29,550 bases of DNA, from the NCBI GenBank assembly GCA_030642005.1, contig DAOWOP010000005.1:1-29550 (forward strand), written 5' to 3'. The notes under the pieces were generated by a model. It saw only the letters and a program-made list of their open reading frames with translations, had not been told where the DNA came from and did no database searches. Shown here piece after piece: positions 1-6,902 of the stretch. Made by a program: the position numbers and the translations under genes. The stretch comes from Planctomycetales bacterium (GTDB taxonomy: Bacteria > Planctomycetota > Phycisphaerae > SM23-33). Numbering within the stretch: the first letter of the stretch is position 1; every line of letters begins with the position of its first letter.

Positions 1-986
1 ACCGCGTCCAGATGGCTCCGGCCCATACAGAATATCAAATCCGCTGAATCAATCAACCCGCTGGTAAGTTTTATTGAGCGATGTTTTTTCAGGTCCCCGC
101 CCAGTTCGGCGGCGGCTCCGACGGCTTCGGCGGTCGCCGAGGCGCCACCAGCGGTAAAAACGCCCGCGGAAAGCACTTCCTGACCGAATCTTTCCAACTC
201 GTCGGGCTTACAGCCCAGCCGGTCGGACAGCGACTTCTTCGCCAACGCTGAGGCCATGGGGCTTCGGCAGGTGTTGCCGGTGCAGACGAACAGAATCCGC
301 CGGCGGATCATCCGGTCAATCGCGCCCGCGTCGAGAACGCCCTCACGGACGACCTTGCAAACGCCCCGGCCAAAAGAGACTATCGTGGAAGCCTTGGCGA
401 ACCGCGTCTTTCCGGCGTCGATGAGGATGTCGATCCGCCCGTCCAGTTGGGTAAGGACGTCCTCGGGGTTTCTCGGCGGTGATTTTCCCGCCAGGTTCGC
501 GCTGGGCGCCAGGACGGGCCTGCCAAGGCGCTTCAGCAGCAACTGCGCCACCGGATGGTCCGGGCATCGCAGACCTATCACGCCGGCAGGTGCTATCCGA
601 CGGAACAAAGCCTTGCTTTGCAGGGAGCGGTGCGCGAATTTCCCCGCCACTGGCAGAAGGACCGTTACAGGCCCAGGCCAGGCCTTCTGGATAAGCGTCC
701 GCGCCGGTATCGGAATGTCTTTGACATATCGTTCCGCTTCGTCCGGCGAGCCGATAAGGACGGTGAAAGGCGATTTCGGGCGGTTCTTTACCTTCCGCAG
801 CCTGGCAACCGCACGGGCGTTGGTGGCGACGGCTCCCAGCCCATAGACCGTCTCGGTGGGAAACGCCACCAGTTTGCCCGCGCGCAGGGCACGGACAGCA
901 GGGCCTAGAAGCCGACTTACGGCAGATGCGTCGAAACGCCCAGCCTTGCCTTTAGAGGAGTCTATTCGGATAACGCGCGTCTGCAT
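1..986 (-). CDS. Threonylcarbamoyl-AMP synthase (TsaC/YrdC) fused to low-molecular-weight phosphatase, 3' end outside window
   Basis: Open from an ATG at 984-986 to the left edge (328 codons visible). Residues about 20-215 form a Sua5/YciO/YrdC domain (FPTETVYGLGA at 42-52, KAWPGPVTVLL at 101-111, PSANLAG at 161-167), which makes the threonylcarbamoyl-adenylate used for tRNA t6A37. From about residue 229 a second domain begins with the phosphatase loop FVCTGNTCRSPMA (C235-x5-R241-S). The Thr at 239, where tyrosine phosphatases usually have Ile, is the feature of YwlE-type protein-arginine phosphatases, so arginine-phosphate specificity is possible (inference). The phosphatase domain's C-terminal Asp loop lies beyond the edge. 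A -35/-10 pair sits 28 bp upstream. Fusions of these two domains are known in planctomycetes. The frame is continuous across the domain junction, so the fusion is not a reading error. Confidence 0.9.
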   Translation of the reverse strand, partial: MQTRVIRIDSSKGKAGRFDASAVSRLLGPAVRALRAGKLVAFPTETVYGLGAVATNARAVARLRKVKNRPKSPFTVLIGSPDEAERYVKDIPIPARTLIQKAWPGPVTVLLPVAGKFAHRSLQSKALFRRIAPAGVIGLRCPDHPVAQLLLKRLGRPVLAPSANLAGKSPPRNPEDVLTQLDGRIDILIDAGKTRFAKASTIVSFGRGVCKVVREGVLDAGAIDRMIRRRILFVCTGNTCRSPMASALAKKSLSDRLGCKPDELERFGQEVLSAGVFTAGGASATAEAVGAAAELGGDLKKHRSIKLTSGLIDSADLIFCMGRSHLDA

Positions 987-1013
987 TTTACGGAAACCTT
1001 TAATCCGGCGACA

Positions 1014-1043
1014 ATTATCCCGTCCCTTGCGGTGATAAGTCAA
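1014..1043 (-). promoter_or_regulatory. Sigma70-type promoter of the TsaC-phosphatase gene
   Basis: Read on the minus strand: TTGACT (1038-1043), 18-bp spacer, GATAAT (1014-1019). The -10 box ends 27 bp before the start codon. An AAAGG at about 10 bp before the ATG is the probable ribosome binding site. Confidence 0.6.
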
Positions 1044-1109
1044 GCAACGCCTGCCCCGCTCCCAACGACCCCTTTCTTCCGACAGGCAGGTATGCCCTGA
1101 TGAAAAGTC

Positions 1110-1137
1110 TGGACAGATTATCCAGGAGATGTATGAT
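1110..1137 (+). promoter_or_regulatory. Promoter of tRNA-Gly
   Basis: TGGACA (1110-1115), 16-bp spacer, TATGAT (1132-1137). The predicted start at about 1144 lies 10 nt before the mature tRNA 5' end. Confidence 0.5.
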
Positions 1138-1153
1138 TTCTTCAGGGAATTTC

Positions 1154-1226
<73 letters not shown>

Positions 1227-1227
<1 letters not shown>

Positions 1228-1418
1228 CAAGATGATAACGCCTCGCGTTGCCAACCGGCGACACGAGGCGTCTTTCTTACGAGATCGCCGTCGTTGAGGT
1301 AATCGACGGTATTGACGTACCACTCACCCAAATTGGCATCGGCGTGCGATACCTCGATGGCCTGCGGCTTGTGGCTGAGTTTCTTGAAGGCCTTGGTTGT
1401 ACAGCGAAGCACGAGCAT
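1227..1418 (-). pseudogene. Truncated DUF6933-like gene, third gene of the hipBA operon
   Basis: The ATG at 1416-1418 lies 5 bp after the hipA stop codon, and its ribosome binding site GAGGTAG overlaps the end of hipA, so it is an operon member. The N-terminus MLVLRCTTKAFKKL followed by LGEWYVN resembles the start of DUF6933 proteins as I remember them. Those proteins are much longer; here the similarity stops after about 45 residues and an unrelated tail reads into the tRNA flank, ending at 1227 (63 codons). The gene therefore appears cut by the recombination that made the left boundary. The family assignment is from memory and moderate in certainty. The alternative is a short intact protein of unknown role. 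Confidence 0.5.
1238..1278 (+). terminator. Rho-independent terminator of tRNA-Gly
   Basis: Stem ACGCCTCG (1238-1245) / CGAGGCGT (1264-1271), with an inner GTTGCC/GGCGAC helix (one T-G wobble), followed by CTTTCTT. It lies inside the tRNA-flanked cassette, so it would have arrived with the element and replaced the original tRNA 3' flank. Confidence 0.6.
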
Positions 1419-1423
1419 GGCTG

Positions 1424-2674
1424 CTACCTCAGTTCCGGCAGGGATTGTGCGATCTGCTGGGCGATGGTCTCGGATAGCCCGGTCTCGGTCGCATGGGCGG
1501 GCCAACGGGCGATGGCAGTTCGGACCTCGTCGATAATATTCTTAGCCTCGCGCTGGGACACGTCAGCCTGCTCGGCCAGGTGCAGCATGTGCGCCCAGCC
1601 TGGATTTCTGCCTTCTCCTGCGAGCGTCATGGTGTGTTCGCCGCCGGGACCTGGGGTGTAGAGCAGGTCGTAGGCGGGAGTGAGGGTCCAATCCCCTGTG
1701 GCGTCGTCCAGGAGGAAGGCGAAGTTTTTTACATGGTCGTCGCGGTTGTGAGCCAGCACGTTGAACACCATGCGGCGGAAAACTCGCAGCACGTCCTGAT
1801 GGTTCCGCGTCAGCAGGCTGGTGGCCTTGAGCAGGTCGGCGTAGTCGGCTGAGGGAATGCGGAAGTTGGACTGGATCAGGTTGCCGAACGTATGAACGTG
1901 GTATCGCCGATTGCCCGCTTGCGGTGAGCCTGTCGAATCACGGTCGAACCGCTTGATGCCGAAAAATCGGTCGCCCTCGGATGTCTCGAACAGCTGGGTT
2001 GGCGGCATGTCGATACCGGCCTGGCGGGCCATGAGTGAATAGGCGTACTCCATCGTCCCAGCGTCGGCGGCGTCAGCCTCGGCAGCGAACTTGACGATCC
2101 AGTGTTCAAAGCCGTCTGGCAGGTCATCCTCGCCGGAGATGACGTTATTCGTGTCGGGATTGAAGCCGACGAGAACCTTGGGGCGGGCACCACCGGGCGA
2201 GCCGCCGGCCCGCAGTAATTGCGGCAACACGTCCACCGCATCGCCTGCGAGAATCTCTTGCGACTGACGGGCCAGGTCATGCAAATCGAACACGCAGGCG
2301 TCGGTATCATCGCGGTCGACCGGTGGATGGTACGTCAGTGCGCCCATCGTCCGAGTGCCCAGCCAGGAAAGGCGGTCCAGCGGACTGATCTCGGCGAGGT
2401 TCCGGCCAAGGGAGCGAAAGTGTCGATCCATCAGCAGCAGGCCCCAGCCGTCTGGCAGCGAATCGTCGAACAGGCCCGGCAGTGGGCCGAACTCGCGGTT
2501 GCGATGCTCGAACAGGCCCGGCTCAAATGGTAGGTGAAATGGCGAGAGATTCAGGCTGGCCGCGAGGAACTCGGCGACATATTCGAAATACACCCGGCCA
2601 CGATCCTCGGCCAGCGTGCCGACGGGCAGCCAGTCTCCGGGGCTGCGAGTAAATCGAACATTGAGTTTCTTCAT
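1424..2674 (-). CDS. hipA: HipA-family serine/threonine kinase toxin
   Basis: 416 aa, the usual length for full HipA toxins. HipA phosphorylates glutamyl-tRNA synthetase and causes growth arrest or persistence; HipB neutralises it. Visible motifs are SLPDGWG (72-78) of the N-terminal subdomain, the phosphorylatable loop GGSPGGARPK (157-166, Ser159), the nucleotide-binding lysine in WIVKFA (Lys195), the catalytic loop HNRDDHVKNF (309-318) and the metal-binding TPAYDLLYTPG (332-342, Asp336). All key residues are present, so the kinase is predicted active. It overlaps hipB by 4 bp (ATGA), giving translational coupling. The target specificity here is not readable from sequence. Confidence 0.95.
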   Translation of the reverse strand: MKKLNVRFTRSPGDWLPVGTLAEDRGRVYFEYVAEFLAASLNLSPFHLPFEPGLFEHRNREFGPLPGLFDDSLPDGWGLLLMDRHFRSLGRNLAEISPLDRLSWLGTRTMGALTYHPPVDRDDTDACVFDLHDLARQSQEILAGDAVDVLPQLLRAGGSPGGARPKVLVGFNPDTNNVISGEDDLPDGFEHWIVKFAAEADAADAGTMEYAYSLMARQAGIDMPPTQLFETSEGDRFFGIKRFDRDSTGSPQAGNRRYHVHTFGNLIQSNFRIPSADYADLLKATSLLTRNHQDVLRVFRRMVFNVLAHNRDDHVKNFAFLLDDATGDWTLTPAYDLLYTPGPGGEHTMTLAGEGRNPGWAHMLHLAEQADVSQREAKNIIDEVRTAIARWPAHATETGLSETIAQQIAQSLPELR

Positions 2675-2982
2675 ATCCGGCCTCGCTTGCGGGTGGGCTT
2701 GACGGTGCGCTGTTCGAGTTCCTCGATGCTCCGGGCCTGGGAAGGCTGGAATAGATGGTCGAATTCCTCCAAGCGGGCCAGGGCGTGGGCGATTTTGAGG
2801 ACCAGCTCCAGCGAGGCCTTACCGGTGGTCTCGAACCGCCGGTATGAGGCGGCGGTTACACCGGCCCGCTCGGACAGCGTGTTCCGCGTCCAGCCCCGCA
2901 GCAGGCGAAGTGCCTTTGCACGCTCGGCCAGAGCCTTGGCCATGTCGGCCGGGCCGGTCAATGTCAGCTTGGCGGCGCTCAT
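2671..2982 (-). CDS. hipB: HipB-like Xre-family antitoxin and autorepressor
   Basis: 103 aa. A helix-turn-helix of the Cro/CI type spans about residues 18-75 (LRLLRGWTRNTLSERAGV, then SYRRFETTG), followed by a short basic tail ending KPTRKRGRI. In the family this protein binds operators upstream of its own operon and holds HipA inactive. It is the first gene of the cassette. The start ATG at 2980-2982 has no Shine-Dalgarno sequence; instead a consensus TATAAT lies exactly 6 bp upstream, so translation is probably leaderless. Confidence 0.9.
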   Translation of the reverse strand: MSAAKLTLTGPADMAKALAERAKALRLLRGWTRNTLSERAGVTAASYRRFETTGKASLELVLKIAHALARLEEFDHLFQPSQARSIEELEQRTVKPTRKRGRI

Positions 2983-2988
2983 AGGTTG

Positions 2989-3032
2989 ATTATACCCGAA
3001 TTTAACAATAAAGACAAGATATTATCACTATC
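2989..3032 (-). promoter_or_regulatory. hipBA promoter with possible HipB operator
   Basis: Minus strand: TTGTCT (3012-3017), 17-bp spacer, TATAAT (2989-2994), then 6 bp to the hipB ATG, so the predicted transcript starts at the A of the start codon. Directly upstream of the -35 box, 3018-3032 holds an interrupted dyad GATA-N7-TATC that could be an operator for HipB (inference). Confidence 0.65.
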
Positions 3033-3195
3033 GACTGTTTCAGACCATAACTGATACTATATTATCTATTGCGCCCAACGCCCGCCAGTTTGAAAAACGT
3101 GCGCAATCAGCCAGGACGTGCAAGGATTCGTACAAGCGTCGGGGGGTTGTGTCGTAAGTGTTGATTGCGATAGTGGATAGAACCGGGCTGGTTCT
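3033..3195. other. Non-coding right end of the tRNA-flanked cassette
   Basis: No convincing gene in any frame. A minus-strand reading frame through 3040-3246 runs through the antisense of the tRNA fragment and is not credible. If the element ever had an integrase, nothing recognisable of it remains here. Confidence 0.5.
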
Positions 3196-3241
3196 GCTTC
3201 CCAAGCTGGACGTCGGCGGTTCGACGCCGCTCGCCCGCTTT
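3196..3241 (+). repeat. attR-like direct repeat (partial tRNA-Gly)
   Basis: Copy of tRNA-Gly positions 1182-1227 with two mismatches. The 5' half of the tRNA (acceptor 5' strand and D arm) is absent, so it cannot be a functional tRNA. It marks the displaced original 3' end of the target gene. Confidence 0.8.
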
Positions 3242-3290
3242 ATCATGGCGTAGCCGAAGGCGAAGCCGGATTGACGTCCGTTACCCTGCC

Positions 3291-3845
3291 TTACACGGGG
3301 ATGTTGGTTTTCATTCCGTCGCGGAGCTTAGGCCCATGCATCAGGCGCGCCCGCTCACTGATCATCCAGACCAGAGACGTTACCCACATCACCATCGCAA
3401 TAGCGAGGGCTACGAAGAGCGAAGCCCAGCCGGTGGTCTGGAAGGGCTGCGACCCGGGAACGTAAGATGTAAGAAGATGGTAAGGTGCTTGCGCCGCCAT
3501 ACCGGCCCAGACGGCCAGGAGCGTCGCCGCCATTGTCTGGCAGATGGCGCAGACCCACGGGCAGGAGATACTCCATCGCTGCCGGCCTGCGCCGACAATC
3601 AAGCCCAGACTAAGCAGGAGCCACAGCACCCCGACCAGGTCAAACACCGCTGCGGCGTGAATGAAAGCGTTCTGTAACCACTGTGTGATGACTGGAAGTT
3701 CCCCTGCATATTGAGCGTGGGACAGTTCGTTAACCAGATGCCGCGTTGAGCCGACGGCCAGAACCCAGATAAGATAGGCGATCCCCGCGAATGACATCGC
3801 CAGCCCCACATCTACACGAGATGTACGTCGAACGCGTCCGAGCAT
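3291..3845 (-). CDS. Four-helix integral membrane protein of unknown function
   Basis: 184 aa with four hydrophobic segments at about residues 13-32, 61-87, 94-120 and 139-162. A Cys pair occurs in CPWVCAIC near the third helix. I do not recognise a family. It lies just outside the tRNA-flanked cassette and is transcribed on its own. The start ATG (3843-3845) has no ribosome binding site but is preceded by a near-consensus promoter whose -10 box ends 6 bp upstream, so the mRNA is probably leaderless, which also supports this as the true start. Confidence 0.75.
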   Translation of the reverse strand: MLGRVRRTSRVDVGLAMSFAGIAYLIWVLAVGSTRHLVNELSHAQYAGELPVITQWLQNAFIHAAAVFDLVGVLWLLLSLGLIVGAGRQRWSISCPWVCAICQTMAATLLAVWAGMAAQAPYHLLTSYVPGSQPFQTTGWASLFVALAIAMVMWVTSLVWMISERARLMHGPKLRDGMKTNIPV

Positions 3846-3851
3846 GCTGAT

Positions 3852-3880
3852 ATTAGAACACGCCCCATCCGGCGGGTCAA
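3852..3880 (-). promoter_or_regulatory. Promoter giving a predicted leaderless mRNA
   Basis: Minus strand: TTGACC (3875-3880), 17-bp spacer, TCTAAT (3852-3857), then 6 bp to the ATG at 3845. Confidence 0.6.
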
Positions 3881-3904
3881 AGATTCTTAACGATTATGCA
3901 AAGA

Positions 3905-4018
3905 ATTAGCAGGGATGCAAAGGATGCAAGGGATAAAGATATAATTAAAAAAATGCGGCCTTTTTCTGTTTTTGGCTAATTATTTCTCATCCCCTGCATC
4001 CCCTGTATCCCTGCTAAT
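3905..4018. repeat. Imperfect palindrome of 8-9 bp near-tandem units
   Basis: The left arm (3905-3947), built of GGATGCAA-type units, is mirrored by the right arm (3977-4018). Both begin or end with ATTAGCAGGGAT in inverted orientation, and both inner ends carry TAATTA. The loop is A/T-rich. It lies between divergently transcribed genes. The same architecture, with other units, recurs at 17351, 20435, 23809, 25830 and 26014. Confidence 0.75.
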
Positions 4019-4048
4019 GTTGTCTGTCAATGAGGCGAGAAAATTACC

Positions 4049-4077
4049 TTGTGGGCGTCCGGGCGGTTATCTATAAT
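4049..4077 (+). promoter_or_regulatory. Promoter of the 4133 gene cluster
   Basis: TTGTGG (4049-4054), 17-bp spacer, TATAAT (4072-4077). The predicted start at about 4084 gives a leader of about 50 nt. Confidence 0.6.
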
Positions 4078-4132
4078 CACCGTTTGGGTCGATAAAATAA
4101 TTTTGAGCGCAAGCAACAGGGGTTTTTTCCTC

Positions 4133-4534
4133 ATGGTTGAGCGAACGAATTCAGGCAGGGGCGGTTCAGCGGCTCGCTGGGGTATGGTGATGCTGCTGGC
4201 GGTCATTGTCGTTATGCTGGGGCACGAGTTGGTTTCGGCGCCGCCGCCGGCTGACGCCCGTACCGGCTGGGCCGGCCAGGAAGGAAAAGTCTTCTGCATC
4301 GCGGGGCAGGTTACTAAGGACACCTACGGGCTGTACCTTATTGACATGGAAAATGGTACAATATGTGTGTATCAGTTTCTCGGCAGCGGTTGTTTGAAAT
4401 TGATGGCGGCCAGGACATTTATTTACGACTGCCAGTTGGATTCGTATCATACCGAGCCGCTGCCAAGGGACGTTGCGAAACTGGTCGCGAGGGCCCGGCG
4501 GTTGAAAGAGATAAATACCACCACCAGGCCGTAG
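4133..4534 (+). CDS. Small planctomycete-type protein with N-terminal membrane anchor, unknown function
   Basis: 133 aa from the ATG at 4133. A start 28 codons upstream, at 4049, would lie on the -35 box of the promoter and is rejected. Residues about 16-32 (WGMVMLLAVIVVMLGHEL) form one signal or anchor helix. The soluble part contains KVFCIAGQVTKDTYGLYLID and NGTICVYQFLG, which look like repeated beta strands, then RTFIYDCQLDSYHTEPLP. Proteins with the pattern 'GQ...DTYGLYLID...GTICVYQ' occur in planctomycetes in my recollection, without known function. The next gene starts 60 bp downstream on the same strand. Confidence 0.75.
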   Translation: MVERTNSGRGGSAARWGMVMLLAVIVVMLGHELVSAPPPADARTGWAGQEGKVFCIAGQVTKDTYGLYLIDMENGTICVYQFLGSGCLKLMAARTFIYDCQLDSYHTEPLPRDVAKLVARARRLKEINTTTRP

Positions 4535-4594
4535 GGCCTAGCCTTGGTGGCTGGCGGTTCGTTCCGATAAGGGCGAGCCGGGGAGTGTTACATT

Positions 4595-5419
4595 ATGGCC
4601 GACAAGATATACTACACCGAGGAAGAAACGCTTCAGAAGTTGGACCTTACCGGCCAGGAACTGGAAGGGCTGGTCAGCGACGGCAAACTTCGCACCTATC
4701 CCGACGGGCAGAAAAGGATGTTCAAGGCCGATGAGGTCGATGCCCTGGCGCCCGCCGCCGAAGGCGGTGAAGTCGAACTAACCCCCGCCGAGGAATCCGG
4801 CGAGGACGTAGTAACCCTTTCCGAGGCCGAGGAAATAACCTCCGAGCCCGGCAAGGCCGATACTGTCCTCACCTCTGAAGGCGTCAGCATCTTCGACGAA
4901 GAGGACATCGAGGTAACCGCTGACCCGATGGCCAAGACCGCCATTGCCCCCAGCGCGGAAGACCGGATTTCCCTTGAAGGCGTCGGGAGCGGTTCGGGCC
5001 TGCTGGACCTGACCCGCGAAAGCGACGACACTTCGCTCGGTGCAGATGTACTCGAGCACATCGACATGGAAAGCGCGGTCCCCAGCAGCACCGCCATCGA
5101 AAGCATCATCGCCCCACCGACGCCTCCCGATACGGAACCGGCCATCATAGAAATACCGGAAGTCGTCGAAGCAATCGACGCCGGAAGCGGAGCGTTTTCC
5201 GGGCTGATAGTGGCTGGATGCCTGCTGATGATATTGATCGGCGCCGTGGTGGTTGCGGCGATGCTCAGTGCGGTGCCGCCCTACCTGGAGACACTCCAGG
5301 AAAACTGGACGATCTTCATCGCCGTTTCTGTAGTGGTAACGTCGATTCTTGCGGTCGTGGGCTACTTCCTCGGCAAGTCTGTAGCCGATAAGGCCGCCGC
5401 ACTACAGCGGTCCGAGTAA
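4595..5419 (+). CDS. Helix-turn-helix protein with acidic linker and two C-terminal membrane helices
   Basis: 274 aa. Residues 5-50 resemble a MerR/excisionase-type winged HTH (YYTEEETLQKLDLTGQELEGLV, then YPDGQKRMFKADEVDAL). Residues 51-195 are a strongly acidic, low-complexity linker rich in Glu, Asp, Ser and Thr. Two transmembrane helices follow at about 201-226 and 237-260, with a short tail. A DNA-binding-type domain tethered to the membrane by an acidic linker could act in membrane-linked regulation or chromosome anchoring (inference). The start has GGGGAG upstream. It is probably cotranscribed with the gene at 4133. Confidence 0.75.
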   Translation: MADKIYYTEEETLQKLDLTGQELEGLVSDGKLRTYPDGQKRMFKADEVDALAPAAEGGEVELTPAEESGEDVVTLSEAEEITSEPGKADTVLTSEGVSIFDEEDIEVTADPMAKTAIAPSAEDRISLEGVGSGSGLLDLTRESDDTSLGADVLEHIDMESAVPSSTAIESIIAPPTPPDTEPAIIEIPEVVEAIDAGSGAFSGLIVAGCLLMILIGAVVVAAMLSAVPPYLETLQENWTIFIAVSVVVTSILAVVGYFLGKSVADKAAALQRSE

Positions 5420-5497
5420 AATTACTTTGACGATAAGGAATCTTTTTACTCTTTTCTGTAAGCGCGTTTTTTTAACTCAATGAAAGGACGGTTTGAA

Positions 5498-6343
5498 ATG
5501 AGCGGCAGATTGACAATAACGGCGGCGGTATTGGTCGGTTTCCTGGCGGCGGGGACTGTCGGATGCGTCTCTCAGGACGAATATAACAAGGCGGTAGCAG
5601 CCTCACAGCGGGCCAACGAGGAGTTGCTGAAATCCCAATCCGCCTTGCAGACCATCCGGGCTGATAATCAGAAACTCCGCGACGACCTGGATGCCCGCGA
5701 CATGACACTCACCGGCAAAGATCAAGTTATCGCCAACCTCAAGGATGCACACGCAGGCCTGCTCGCCGATTTCAAAAAACTCGAAGCGCTATACCAAAAG
5801 GCCGCCGGTCTGCCGGTAGTCATAACGGGACCCCAAATCAGCATCCTCCCGCTCAGGGTGGATGCCGCCCTGCGGACACTGGTCAAGGCAAACCCGGAAC
5901 TGATGGACTATCTGCCGAAGTACGGCATGGTCAAACTCAAGGCCGACCTGACGTTCGCCAAGGGATCGGTCGGCGTCAAACCGGATGCGGTTGCGGCTCT
6001 TGGCAAACTGGCCGAGATAGTCAATGCAGGCGAAGCAAAAACCTTCCACATCTACGTGGCCGGACACACCGACGACATCCCGCTGGTCAAGCCTGCGACC
6101 GTCAGGGCACACAAGTCCAACTGGGGCCTGTCGCTTCACCGCGCCGGCGCCGTCGTGAAGGTCCTCGCCGCCGGCGGCGTCGCCCAGCCGCGAATGGGAG
6201 CGATGGGATTCAGCAAGTACCACCCCGTCGCACCGAACGCCCCCGACAACAAAGGCAATCCGCTCAACCGTCGCGTTGAAATCTGGATCGTTCCGCCCGA
6301 CCGGTTCCTCACCGCCAGCAACGTGGTCCAGCCGGAAAAGTAG
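5498..6343 (+). CDS. OmpA-domain lipoprotein with coiled coil
   Basis: 281 aa from the ATG at 5498. An in-frame ATG at 5480 is rejected because AAAGGA at 5483-5488 is the ribosome binding site for 5498. A signal peptide ends at the lipobox before Cys23 (AGTVGC). Residues about 27-105 are predicted coiled coil. The C-terminal OmpA/MotB-like peptidoglycan-binding domain shows VAGHTDDIPL, the helix with NWGLSLHRA, MGFSKYHPVAPN and NPLNRRVEIWI. The expected role is a periplasmic anchor between the lipid-modified N-terminus and peptidoglycan. It lies 78 bp after the HTH-membrane gene on the same strand. Confidence 0.88.
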   Translation: MSGRLTITAAVLVGFLAAGTVGCVSQDEYNKAVAASQRANEELLKSQSALQTIRADNQKLRDDLDARDMTLTGKDQVIANLKDAHAGLLADFKKLEALYQKAAGLPVVITGPQISILPLRVDAALRTLVKANPELMDYLPKYGMVKLKADLTFAKGSVGVKPDAVAALGKLAEIVNAGEAKTFHIYVAGHTDDIPLVKPATVRAHKSNWGLSLHRAGAVVKVLAAGGVAQPRMGAMGFSKYHPVAPNAPDNKGNPLNRRVEIWIVPPDRFLTASNVVQPEK

Positions 6344-6431
6344 AAAAACGCACAAATTCCGACTGCTGTGTGGATATTGTGTCGGGGACGGGGTTGTTAC
6401 ATGAGAAGTAAGCCGACTGGGGAGCGATGGT

Positions 6432-6902
6432 ATGCCGCTGATTCGAAGAATCTTTGCAGACGACCGCATCATGGGCGCCGGCGTCTTCAGTGATGCAATC
6501 GTGATCGACCTGGGCGTCGCCTGTTGCATCAAGTTCTCCGGGATCGCTGCGGTGGACCCGACCAGCAGGATTGTTGTCGGCTACGAGTCCCATAACGGCG
6601 TATTCTCGGCCGACGCGCTTGAGCAGCAGGTAGCGGACATTTTCCGACAGGTCGAACGCCTCATGGAACCGATCTCCCGCGAACTGGACCGGACGGTTAC
6701 AGTATCAGACATTATCGAAGCGCTCGTGTTCCTCCGCGAGGACTACCCGCTCGTCTTTGATCGCTTCAACGACGCTTACATTGACGAGTTCAGGAAGAGG
6801 GGAATCGGCCGGTACCCGGTTCGGACGACCGTTATGAAGGCGACGCTGCCTGAGCCGAACGCCCTGGTGGAAATCCAGTTCGCCGCGATGGTGGAAGCAT
6901 GA
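6432..6902 (+). CDS. RidA (YjgF/YER057c/UK114) family protein
   Basis: 156 aa. The C-terminal half carries the family signature: VFDRFNDAYIDEF, then YPVRTTV with the catalytic Arg, and ALVEIQFAA with the conserved Glu. The N-terminal extension is longer than in classical RidA (about 130 aa). RidA proteins hydrolyse reactive enamine/imine intermediates released by PLP enzymes. Its stop codon overlaps the start of the PLP-enzyme gene that follows (ATGA at 6899-6902), which fits a role in clearing intermediates made by this pathway. It is the first gene of a four-gene operon. No strong promoter was found upstream. Confidence 0.8.
   Translation: MPLIRRIFADDRIMGAGVFSDAIVIDLGVACCIKFSGIAAVDPTSRIVVGYESHNGVFSADALEQQVADIFRQVERLMEPISRELDRTVTVSDIIEALVFLREDYPLVFDRFNDAYIDEFRKRGIGRYPVRTTVMKATLPEPNALVEIQFAAMVEA

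Noticed and set aside
256..908. Overlapping plus-strand frames opposite the TsaC-phosphatase gene
   Set aside because: Antisense shadows: composition is Arg/Pro-rich and no domain is recognisable, while the minus frame has clear motifs.
3040..3246. Minus-strand frame of 68 codons with SSLGSRTSPVLSTIA
   Set aside because: It reads the antisense of the tRNA-Gly fragment. Such SSLGS frames are well-known artefacts of this tRNA and there is no ribosome binding site.
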